Part shown: positions 12,086-22,700 of the stretch, piece by piece
Numbering within the stretch: the first letter of the stretch is position 1
Layout of the letters: each line of letters starts with the position of its first letter
Assembly (NCBI GenBank): GCA_036925085.1
Contig: JAUPFP010000084.1
Location: 528,268 to 592,267 of the forward strand
DNA length: 64,000 nucleotides
Direction of reading: 5' to 3'
Source of the DNA: Brachycybe producta
Lineage: Eukaryota > Arthropoda > Diplopoda > Playtdesmida > Andrognathidae
Position numbers and translations under genes: made by a program
Notes under the pieces: generated by a model
Database searches by the model: none
What the model was told of the DNA's origin: nothing
Seen by the model: only the letters and a program-made list of their open reading frames with translations

Positions 12086-13900
12086 TTATTGAAATATATA
12101 TAAAAAAGTGTAGGTGACACGTTTTAAATGTGGCCCACCCTACGCAAACGAACTATTTTAATCTGACATTTCAAAATTGGTTAATATTGTACATTTTGTA
12201 CTGTTTCCAGTAAGCGTAGGTGCAAAACGTTCAATTGGATGGGTGACGCGAAAACTTTCTAAAAAAAGTTGCTAACCAACATCCAGGTAGCTCGATTCCA
12301 TGTTATGAGGTTTAAGAGGTTTAAATGTATAGCCTCGCTTCAAGGCTCTTTTATTTTATCAAACAGACATAGATGACACAAACACAAAACACGACAAGAC
12401 AATCTATGTACACACATATGCACGTGCACGCACATATGCACGTGAAATTAGTAACCACCAACCAGAGTGTCATCAACTCTTCAGTGTTTCATAACTTATG
12501 GCTTAGGCTGAGATTCGCCCTCGGGCTTTCCCTCCCCCCCCTCAACTCAGTACAGCTGCAATCAGCTAGACGGCCACGTGGCAGGGAGGAATAATTCCCT
12601 ATCATAAATGATTGTCATTTAGACAAAGTTAAGACAAAGAAAGAATGCCCAGAAGAAAAATGCATCAGTTCTAGCTATTTATTTCTTTAATTCGCTATTT
12701 AAATGGCCAATGGCTATGCTTAATAAGCTAATTAAGAATTCCTTCTAACTACGCTCTGTTCTCTGCAGCTAGCAAGCGTTCAAAATAGACAACGCTTTGC
12801 TCAGCTCTACAGTTTGCTATTGATTCCCACTGAGGTTCATCTTGCTGCTGCACCTTTTCTTTTTCGTGTATTATAGATAAATTCGAAAAGGAAAACGCAT
12901 AAAGGATGGAACTGGATCTTCCACTCACTTTGTAGCATAGAATGTCGTGTGCCCTTCGGGCATACGGGGGCCATAGGCCCATAGCTATTGCACACATAGA
13001 CACCTCAGAAAAAGACAATACGGAAACGCACCGCAAAGCAGAAAATACAAACACACAATTTAGCAAAACAAGACACAAACCCAACAAGAAAAACACATTT
13101 CCAATTCCTTTGCACATAATGTAAGAGGGGTCCATTAGACCTAAATATTGACACAATCGACCAATCAAATATAAAGGTTTTGTTTTTCTTATGCACGTCG
13201 TTGTCATGGAAACAACAAGAATATCTATATGTATGTAGGTATATACCTATATCCACGTGTATGGATGTTCTTGAGGAGGAAGAGGAGGAGGGGGGGGGGG
13301 TGTGAAGGGGGCCATGGGGGTGAAGGGGAGGAGGTCGTATAAATATCCGTCTCTTTCTAAAGACTATCTTGTTTGTATTGCAGGAGGACAATAGACTTTT
13401 TCTTTTGTCCTAGAATGGGAAAAGAGAAGAACTTAGTGAAAAGTTTGACATTTTAGCTTCTTCTTTGGAAACCATCCCACAATTTTGTTCGTTTTTCACA
13501 AATGGCTTCTTGATTTATGAAAAGATGAGACTTTCAATAGACTCATCTATATATATTGATCCTAATAATAAAATATGAGGAGCAAAACTTCAATAAAATC
13601 TAGTCTTTATAAGACAGGCTTAGAAGCCAAGAGGGATATGTGACTTTTTTAATGTAAAAATGGAAGACATGTAAGGGACTCCCACATTTTTGTCAGTGAA
13701 ATGATAATGACAAAATTTGGTCGACAAGAAGAGAAATAAAAGGAAAAAAAGCTGCTCAAAACGTAGAACTATAACATTGATGTCTATGGAAGTCTCTTAC
13801 TTTGAAGTTAATTTACTCAGGAACACTATTTTTGTCATTTATTCCCCTTGGCTTCGAAGCCCTCCCTCATGAAAAAGGACCGATTTGAATCCTGTTGCAT
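12086..13900. other. non-repetitive intergenic stretch
   Basis: One of the least repeat-laden parts of the window, with higher GC at 12500-13350, a G/GA-rich block at 13273-13335 and a 152-codon minus-strand open frame (12749-13207) with no recognisable domain. Could hold regulatory DNA. Confidence 0.4.
12413..12444. repeat. direct repeat CACATATGCACGTG
   Basis: The 14-mer occurs at 12413-12426 and 12431-12444, each holding a CACGTG E-box. Probably chance or microsatellite-like. Confidence 0.5.
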
Positions 13901-13901
13901 T

Positions 13902-13986
<85 letters not shown>
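13902..13986. repeat. (TAA)n microsatellite
   Basis: About 28 pure TAA units, followed by a few TACAAA/TAACAC variants. Confidence 0.97.
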
Positions 13987-13987
<1 letters not shown>

Positions 13988-14219
13988 AAATAATACAAAT
14001 AACACAATGTTTAAGCAAATATTATTTCAAACTAAGAATATTAAGGTTGCAAATGATTGTTATTAATGAACCTACTTTGCATTCATTGTCAATAATAATA
14101 ATAATAGACTGGCATTGATTGCAATTGGTAAATAAACACAAGGTTCCATTTTGAACTACAAACAAAACATGGCTGAGATATCAACAAATATTGCTGTGGC
14201 CATTTTTGTTTTTCAAAAC

Positions 14220-14640
14220 CGAAATTTACAGCCAATTTTCCTTTTTTTAAAAAATAAAACTTGGCTGCCAGTCTGTTTTTGTTTTGTTTAAAAAATAGTA
14301 GAAAATCTGGTTCCTTTCTCCTTCACCAAAATATCCTCCATATTGAGACAGTTGACTTTAAAAATCATAAAATCAGCCGCAATTTTATGAAAAATGGTGA
14401 TGAATTTGTTTTTAAGAAATTAAAATGTCTGCCATTCTTTTTCAAAATGGTTAAACCATGTTTAGTTTAAAAAAATTACAATAATTTTCTTCTTTAGAAA
14501 TAACAATGGCGACGAATTTTTTTCAAATAGAAATGGCTGCCATTTTGTGATTTAAAAATAAAATGGCTGCCATTTTGTGATTTTAAAAAACAAAATGATG
14601 ACACATTTGTTTAAAATAAGTTGTCCGCCTCGTTCTTTAA
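14220..14640. repeat. dispersed AAATGGCTGCCATTTTG repeats
   Basis: The short palindrome AAATGGCTGCCATTT occurs twice in tandem (about 14528-14590), with weaker related copies (TTGGCTGCCAG, AAAATGTCTGCCATTC) through the region. No gene. Confidence 0.5.
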
Positions 14641-15015
14641 CAAATTGTTGACAAAGTTAAAAATCTTAAAATATCACAAAAATAAGGAGACCAATTTATT
14701 TTTATATAAAATCCCCCCAAAAAAAGTGGGTGGAAATCTGTACTGTAGGTGTACTTATTTTAGTTAGAAATCGACATGCGATTGCAACAATAAATAACGA
14801 ACTTAATTTTATTTAATGCACAATCCCTTTCAGTGTTTTTTTTTATTTCCATTCAACAAGTGTTTGAACAGCAGGTTCAAATCCTATTTGGGCTTTGAAA
14901 TATGAATTAGTTGACGTTATGTTCAGTAGCAACACATGAAATTAACTTTGGGCTACCATATTATACAGAGAAGAAAGAGAGGCCTACTTAACATTTTATT
15001 TATAGTGAATTAATA

Positions 15016-15837
15016 CAGTAGAATCACGATTATCCGGAATAAACCGGAGGCGGATCTGGTACGGATCATCGAAAATCCAGATTATCCGGAAAATCAACCC
15101 GGGGGGGGGGGGGGGGGGGGGTTAACTTCCATTCTCTTCTTCACTATTGAGAAGTTCAAAAACACTGATAAACTGAAAAAAAAAAAACATTTATAATATG
15201 ATAAAAACTGGTCCGGATAATCCGAAAAAATTGCTGTTTTTCTACTTTAATTCTCTCATTCACTATTGGTCAGTTAAAAGGTTAAAAAACACTAATAAAT
15301 TAATAAACCTTTTATATTATTAAAAAAAAACCTGTTCGGATTACTCGACGTCCAGATAATCCGAAAAATCGCCGGTTTATAAACACAAATTCTCTTCTTC
15401 ATTATCGAGAAATTAAAATTCAAAAACACGAATTTACTAAAAAAAAAACTAAAAACTAACAATTAATATGATTAACCAGTAGAGTTTAAGTGGAGGTTGT
15501 GATAAAACCTGGTCACAAATACATCATAGATGCCAGCCAAGTGGAATTACGATGAAAAATATTTTAATTTACAGCTTAGCAACGTTTCAGGCACTGTACA
15601 AAAAAACGGGATAATCAGGATTATAATATTAGATGAAAAAACATTATGAAAAAAGCTGATCTGGATTACACATAAATCCGAATAATCCGGAAAATCGCCA
15701 ATTTTATTTACTCTTAATTCTCTCTCTTTCGTTCACTATGGTGAAGTTTAACATTAAAACATCTAAAAACTAAAAAAAGTCTATTACGATAAAAGGCATT
15801 CCGGATAACCGAAATCCGGATAATTGAGATTCTACTG
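15016..15837. mobile_element. Tigger/pogo-like non-autonomous transposon (822 bp)
   Basis: Left end CAGTAGAATCACGATTATCC and right end, reverse complemented, CAGTAGAATCTCAATTATCC form a terminal inverted repeat. TA precedes the left end; CA follows the right. Internally it carries repeated GGATAATCCGAAAA motifs each followed by TTCTCT...CACTATTG and AAAAACACTAATAAA, plus a 21-G run at 15101-15121. The termini match the pogo/Tigger class of Tc1/mariner. No transposase frame remains. Confidence 0.75.
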
Positions 15838-16235
15838 CATATATTGTATTCTATTCAATGTGTACCTGGCAATTTAATAAAAAAACATCCACACAATAGG
15901 AATCTCAGGCTCTCTTATTTTTTTTAATAATTTGCTTTCTATAGTTGAACATAATGTTGACTCAATCTGCACCATATATTTAATATAAATATAAAAAAAG
16001 ATTTATGTAAAAAGGACGTCATTATTATTCTGTCCAGATGAACATTAATAGACCACCTTTTTTTTCAATGTGTCTCTCTCTCTGTGTGTGTTAATAACAA
16101 ATGTCTTTTTTGTCTATTAATATTAACACAAGTTTTCTTCTTCTATAAAGTTAAAATGTAGATCAATTGGTTGAGCAACTCTGCAAAAATTGAGGTTCCT
16201 CCTATTAAGGTGTAACCGGCCCTCCCCCCTTCCCA

Positions 16236-16505
16236 CAAACTCTTGATTCACTCTGTCTTTCAAGGAGCAAAATTAAAAAAAAAACTTGAATATGTTTTAG
16301 AAACTAGAAGGGTCGTTCAGGGTCGTATTTTTTCAATGTTGATATCTTTCAAAATAAACTTTTTATGTCAAGTTTGAAAAATATCACCATAAAAAGTGAT
16401 GGAGAGATTTTTTTTCTAGTTTCTAAAAGACTTTCTAGTTTCTTCATTTTTGTTGTTCTGAAAAACAGGAATAATAGGAAAGTTCGACATAAAACACCTA
16501 AAATT
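16236..16505 (+). mobile_element. FB1 foldback element with shortened interior
   Basis: CTTTCAAGGAGCAAAATTAA, GTTTTAGAAACTAGAAGGGT and GATATCTTTCAAAATAAACT on the left; TCTAGTTTCTAAAAGACTTT on the right. The right inner arm is mostly deleted. Confidence 0.75.
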
Positions 16506-16609
16506 TCTCGTTGAAAAACAATTATTAAATATTTAAAAAACAAGAAAAGTTTTAATTTAAAACTTCATAATTAAAATGTGGCTCACTTGATAGAAAATGT
16601 TGGCCAAAC

Positions 16610-17050
16610 CAGCTGATTAACAATCAGATAAAACACACAAAAGTTTCTTTTCTCGAATCAAAACATTGCGTCATTTATTTAAAAAGCACGCATGAGTTAG
16701 CAATTATTAAATTTAATAAAAATATGCATACATGGCTTATAATTTAATGTTTGTCTAACGAGTGGAAAACGAAATTCTACTGAAAAAACAATTTTTCTAA
16801 ATTCAAGAATTTCATTCTATTTATTTAACAGAAAGTAGACAGAAAAAAAAAGTTGAAATTCTATTTTATTCTGCCATGCGTGCATTACACGTTACGAACC
16901 AATAGTAAGGCGTCCTTGAGACAGATCAATTCCTTATTGGCTTCTCCTTCTAATTTTCTCTTCTCATCTAGAAACTAGAAATTTTTCTTTGAAGTATTTT
17001 TAATTGTAATGTGTGAGAACCCTCAAACGCTAAGGAATGCAGAAATATAG
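16610..17050. mobile_element. FB2-related element
   Basis: AACCAATAGTAAGGCGTCC and TTGTAATGTGTGAGAACCCT...GCAGAAATATAGCTGA match the right half of the 10305-10835 element. The left half is poorly conserved. Confidence 0.45.
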
Positions 17051-17061
17051 CTGATACATTG

Positions 17062-17350
17062 GGTGGTATTAATAATGTTGAGCATGTACTCACTTGCTCA
17101 TAAAGAATCAGGGTAGATGCTCAATTTTCATATAAATAAAGTTGACATTTGAGTGAGTGCTCACAGCCACAAATCATGAGATTGGCCCTTAACCATTCAA
17201 TTCTCAATCTAATGGAGTATGTACACATTTTTAATCGTACAAAGAAATTAAGCATATGCTCGCTCACAGTTTGAGCAGGTACTTTTAACATGAGTAGATA
17301 GATAGTCGCACTTTATTCATAGAAACTCGAGCACATGCTCACTTTTCTAA
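17062..17350. mobile_element. inverted-repeat element with GAGCATGTGCTCA motifs
   Basis: Left GGTGGTATTAATAATGTTGA and right CTAATAATATCACTCT are inverted. Between them the motif (T)GAGCA(T)(G/A)TGCTCAC recurs several times in both directions. About 290 bp. Unclassified. Confidence 0.5.
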
Positions 17351-17989
17351 TAATATCACTCTGTGATTAATTCCTTAAGTTTATTTTTAATTAAAAACCA
17401 AAAATTAAATTATATAATAAGGCATTTAAATTTAAATTTTATTTTTACACAGTTACTTAAATTTGATTTTAAAATGTACAATAAAATTTAGTTGTTGTTG
17501 CATATTAACATAATAAATTGAGGGTTTTTATTGTGTAATTTGTGCACGGGTTATTTGGCTTTTAATTGAATAATGACCACAAAAAAAACTTATTTTAAAG
17601 TTATTACAAATCAACTTATGATAATACAAGATGATAATTATGACTCATAATAATAGTGCCAGAAATATATAATAATTTATATATAGAAATAGAAACGTAT
17701 AAAAAGTGAAAAAAAAAAATAAATCAAATAAATTGACCATTAATTTACTATATAGATTTATTATTAAAAATTAGATATGACAAAGGCACAATAATTAATA
17801 AATTAATAATTAATCAGTACAAAAATTAAAATTTTAATGTCTTTTAAGGCAATGAAACAAAAACTGAAATTCAGACTTTCATATTTATTTCAATACAAGT
17901 TTTATAATAATTAATATTAATAATTAAACTGTGTATAAAGAGAACTAAAAAGTTCCATTTTTGACTTGACACATTGAAAAATACTACAT

Positions 17990-18135
17990 TTAATTTAGGC
18001 TTAAAGTCAAGAAGAAAATTTAGAACTTGGAACTTTCAACTTGAACTCTCTAAAGAAGGTTCCAACATATTTATACCCTGTTTAGAGGGTTCAAATGTTA
18101 AGTTTCCTTCTTGAATTTGAGTCTTAATACTTGGA
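17990..18135. mobile_element. foldback element, third family (FB3)
   Basis: GCTTAAAGTCAAGAAGAAAA...TTCAACTTGAACTCTC pairs with GAGGGTTCAAATGTTAAGTT...CTTGAATTTGAGTCTTAA. Related pieces at 30035-30190, 41370-41480, 42165-42255, 45815-46010 and 47185-47225. Confidence 0.5.
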
Positions 18136-19300
18136 CGGTTTAAGATTAATGTACAAGGCACACATAAATTACTAAATAGAATCAGACATATTTGATTTTA
18201 TTTCTAGGCACTGGACACCCACCACCTTTCCTAGGCAGATATGAGATAGGGTCGCGCCCCACTCATAAGTGCAAGGGGCAGGCCCTCAAAAATGAAGAAG
18301 ATATGCCCTTTAATAGACCTTCTAATAGACACAATTATGGCAATTTAATGTCTAGTGTTTAGGAACTTTAAATTTTTCTATCAATCTTAAGTCAATTCTT
18401 TTCAATTCTATTGCCACATAGAAACATTTTTTCGATCACCCTGTATATAATTGCATTGTTAAGAGGATAATTTAATATTCACTAGAAAGAAAATCTCAAT
18501 AGAGAATATTTTAAGAATAGTCTAGCCTTAATGTGCATTTTTTTTTAAATTGTGAAAAACTGCTAAACTTTAGCAATTACATTTATCTACACAATACGTC
18601 TTTGGTTTCACGAATTTGATTTACCCGGTAATTATAATGAAAAATCAATTATTCTGTATAATTACAAGATTATGTACAAAGAAAACCCCATCAATTTGCT
18701 ACATTAACAAGACCTAAAAAGGCAATGTATAGAATGCCTAAACAAATCTTAACATTAACTAAGTTGTCTCGTTGTTTTAGATCTTTTTTTTACAATGCCT
18801 GAAATGGAATAGGGTTGGCAATTTCACGAAAAAAAGACGACGGGCTTTAAATGGGTCTCTTCGGCCTTATGGACCGGGCCTCAATTTTCTTTTTAAATGA
18901 CCACAGAATTTATGGTATGGCATTTTGAACAATGACTGGTCAACAACTGATTTTTCTATTTTATATCTTGATAATTTGTCTTTTCTTTGCAAATAATTTG
19001 CAAAATATAGGCACAAGTTTTATTTTAAAGCTCATGACTAGAGCGGATTTACATGCAATAAAAGACATGCGAAATATTTATAAAATATGCTCTGAAATAT
19101 TCATTATAAAATTGAAAAATTATTATTTGACTTCAACTTTTCAAAATTTTGTTAAAATTTCTTAAATTTCTCAAAATATCTGCAAGAAATAGGCATTTAT
19201 ATGCTCAATAAAAATGGAAACACAAAAGCAAACATGCAATATGCATATAAATCCGCGATCTTAAGCCCAACTTAAAAACAATTTCTATGAAAAAGCCACT
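18136..19300. other. 3' flank of gfi1/sens, no other gene seen
   Basis: AT-rich. The 3' UTR of gfi1/sens must lie in its upper part. A CACCACCTTTCCTAGGCAG segment near 18220 is the only GC-richer patch. Confidence 0.5.
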
Positions 19301-19306
19301 TTTATT
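19301..19306 (-). promoter_or_regulatory. candidate polyadenylation signal
   Basis: TTTATT on the plus strand is AATAAA in the sense of the zinc-finger gene, about 63 nt after its stop codon. It is the nearest canonical hexamer seen. AT-rich sequence gives many chance AATAAA matches, so a longer 3' UTR remains possible. Confidence 0.4.
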
Positions 19307-19368
19307 GAATTTTCCGAGGCACCAAACAGAATTGTGAATTTTATAATTAATTACATTAATTTAATTAT

Positions 19369-19706
19369 TCATATGGCTAATTGAGTTCTTGATTGATGAG
19401 CGCCATTAGGACACAATTTTGCATAAAAGTCTAAATGACTTGGCGACAAAAGCGCTGTCGATGGAAAACGTCGCATAGAAACGGTGGCGGTGGTGATTCG
19501 CGTTGTGTCAGCGGCCGCATCAGAGTCACGAACGTCGGGATGTTGCGATTCACGATGACGACGTAAATCAACTTTACGCTGAAATGCTTTATCACAAAGA
19601 CCGCAATCGAACGGCTTGTAGCCGGTGTGTTTACGCATATGAGTGATTAAGTTGGACGATTGACTGAACGCTTTGCTGCAAATTGTGCAAACGTGTGGTT
19701 TTTCAC
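19369..19706 (-). CDS. gfi1/sens: Gfi1/Senseless terminal coding exon (fingers 5-6 and C-terminal tail)
   Basis: Acceptor CTTTCAG|GTGAAAAACC at 19707/19706 completes the Gly codon of HTG and gives linker HTGEKP. Finger 5 is CTIC...[13 protein letters not shown] and finger 6 CGLC...[14 protein letters not shown]. After residue 579 comes a 56-residue Ser/Thr/Arg-rich tail ending AI, then TGA at 19371-19369. Vertebrate Gfi1 ends soon after finger 6, so the longer tail is a lineage difference or could mark another splice form. Confidence 0.94.
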
Positions 19707-22700
19707 CTGAAAGTTTTCAAAAAAAAAAAAAAGACCCTTAATAAATTTAAAATAAACTTTAAAAGAAAATAGCCTTACTGCAAAAGAAACTAGAATGTGA
19801 TTTAAAAACTAGAAGGGTAATTCCATCATGATATCTTTTAAAATAATAAGCTTTTTATGTCAGTTTATTATCAATAATTTTGAAAGATTTTGATCAAATA
19901 TGAGAACTTAAGTGGAATATTCAGCTACCCTTTCTAGTTTCTAACAAGAACAAGCTTTGAAAATGTTTCATCAAGTGTCAGCTGATCGCAACAATCTTTT
20001 GCAGCGTGGCGAAAAACAGGAAGAACGCGTGCACAAAACACGCGTTCTCTCCCTCTGAATACACAACATGCACAAAGAAGAAACTTACCCGTGTGAATAT
20101 AGGTGTGTTTTTTCATGTCCGATTTCTGATGAAACCTTTTTCCGCAATATTGACATGGATACGGCCTCGTGTCCGAATGAATGAGTAAATGGGTGGACAA
20201 AGTCGAAGACCGTTTAAAACATTTGCCACATTGTTTACACTGAAACGTTTTAGACGGCGCATGAATCGCCTTATGTTGACTGAGGCTGACCTCATGACCA
20301 AAGGTCTTTTTACAATCAAAACAAACATAGGGCCTCTGTCCAGTATGTGTCCTACGAGAATGGACCTCGAGCCCATGTGGCGTTCCAAACACCTTATGAC
20401 ATTTGGTGCAGGAAAAAGTATGTTCAGGATCATCTGGATTCAAAGTGTCCAAACTGTTGACCGGTAGTGGACAGTGGACGGATGACGGATTGATGGTTGT
20501 TAATCCGTTATCACGATGGTAATAAGGGTGGTAAGCGGCCAGAGAGCGCTGTTGTTGTTGGTGATGGTGGTGGTGGTGGTTGTGGTGGTCATGTGTGGCC
20601 GGAGCTACCAAACGCTTGCCACTTTCACCATCGTCCGAATAAGTCGGAGTTGAACTCCCTTCAGAATCAATTGCTCCCTGAGTTTCATTGTCCAGGGCTT
20701 TGGCCGGTGACCAAATTTTTGATGAAGGTGGAGATTTTATTAAATTACCCTTGATGGATAAATTCAAGGGGCCCACCACAGAGGGCCCCAAACAAGATGG
20801 CGACGGTGGCGAATCGCCTGTGGTTTTGCCATTGATTATTCCTCCACGAGGATTTCCAAATCCCTGATGAAGAAATCCACTAAAGTTGGCTTGAGTTGCC
20901 GGAAGTGGGGACGATGGCAGAAAATGGGATGCTTTTCTGTATTCTGTTTTAATTGACAATAAAAATAATGTTCGTTAATTTTAAAACTCCTTTAAATGTT
21001 GGGTTTAAAGTATAAACGCGCCCTACGAACTCTTCTAGTCTTTCAGGAGTAAAATTAACAAAACCTTAAAATAATTTTATAAACTAGAAGGGTAGCTTAA
21101 TTATTTAAAAATATATTCATATTGATATCTTTTAAAATAAACTTTTTTTTCAAATTCAACTGCCTTAAAAAGTTTATTTTCATAGTTTATTCTAGTTTAT
21201 TCTTTTACTATTCTAGTTTTCAAAAAAAAAATTCATATTTTTTTGCAAAGATACCTCTAAAAACCAGAAAAACTTAAGCAATTTATCTACCCTTCTAGTT
21301 TCTAAAACACTTTCTAGTTTTTTTTTTTAATGTTGCTCTTCTGACAATTTCAAAATCAAGTTATTCATTGAGCATCTTAAGTTGAATTATAATGTAGCCT
21401 CTAAGGGTTTTCACCCCCTTGAGAGGTTGAATGACATCCTCATTACTAGAAGAGTCAGCATGCAAACACGAGCTACAATTAAAGAGACTAGAAGAACTCT
21501 CTCAATCTGACATGTGTTACACCGGCACACAACACAAATTACTAACTTCTGTTAGGCAATAAGCACGTGCTTGCACCGTATAGATAACAATCAAAAGCCG
21601 AACAGCTGATAAAGCTACTCGTTTTTTTGTCCTAAGCTAGCGGAACAAATTATAGACCCAGAGAGACTCATCATAACCTCATAAAAGGGGGTCACAGAGG
21701 GACACAAAATTGGGACTGAGGATGGTCAACAGGTGGTTGATTTCAAACACAAGACACAGAAGAACCCTGTTATCAACTCAAACCCCCACCCCCACCACCA
21801 ATACCCTCTAACCAAACCCTCCTACCCTAAAAGAGTTCAAGCACTTTTCTTACAAACGTCCCCAAACGAGTTAAGAGAGACTGAGGGCTCAAAGGGGGTC
21901 GCGGCCGGGGGTCAGCTCAAAGAATTTCCTTGTTCAGATTTTTTTGAAGCAACTTTCAAAAAAACTACAGGACCACTTTGCGTCGTCACGAAGTGGTTGA
22001 CACGTCGCCTTGCTTCATACAAACCACTCGGTGGCTTGTGTCATGAACTAAATATAAAACTATGGCCTGATGTTGATACCGATTTCACACGAACCACTTT
22101 GCAGTGTCACAAAATGGTTAACGTGGCTTGCTTCACACGAATCACTCCGTGGCTCGTGTGAAGAAAGCCATATAAAACTATGACATAGACGTCGGTTCCG
22201 ACCACTTAGTATGGCCTTAGCCACAACTGACAAACAGGCAGATGTCGCCACATGTGACAGGACTCAACTATTCATCGTAATTGTCGTACAACAAACGGTG
22301 GCTGGTGTGAACACTCCTATGTAATAAATGGTCTGTTAAAAGCGACCACTATTTGTGGCGCCATAAAGTTTTTCGTGTGAAGCCGGCTATTTTTGCTTCC
22401 TTTACTCTTCTAGTTTCTACTTCTTAAAATTATTAGGAAACACGCTAAGATAAATCTAGAAACTAAAAACAACAGAAAACAAATAGCCAAAGTTAGTTAG
22501 AAACTAGAAGGGTAAATTAAAGATCACACCTTTGAACGTAAAACATTTTACTAGTTTGTTAAAACGTCCAACGAAGTAGGCCATTTTTAAACTACCATAA
22601 AACGTTTATTTTGAAAGATAACATCATGCTACACTCTTCTATGCTACTCTCTTACTCTTCCAGTTTCTAACAAACTATGAATTTCTTTTTAAAGTTTATT

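Noticed and set aside
12749-13207. 152-codon minus-strand open frame
   Set aside because: It is the longest non-zinc-finger frame on its strand, but no domain or family resemblance, no splice support, and overlapping frames of similar length in the same block.
13848-14118. Poly-Asn and poly-Ile frames
   Set aside because: Translations of the (TAA)n microsatellite.
14868-14890. GGTTCAAATCC, a tRNA B-box-like word
   Set aside because: No T-stem pairing around it and no A box or acceptor stem at the right distance; not a tRNA or clear SINE.
20113-20754. Frames overlapping gfi1/sens exon 3 on both strands
   Set aside because: Shadows of the zinc-finger coding exon.
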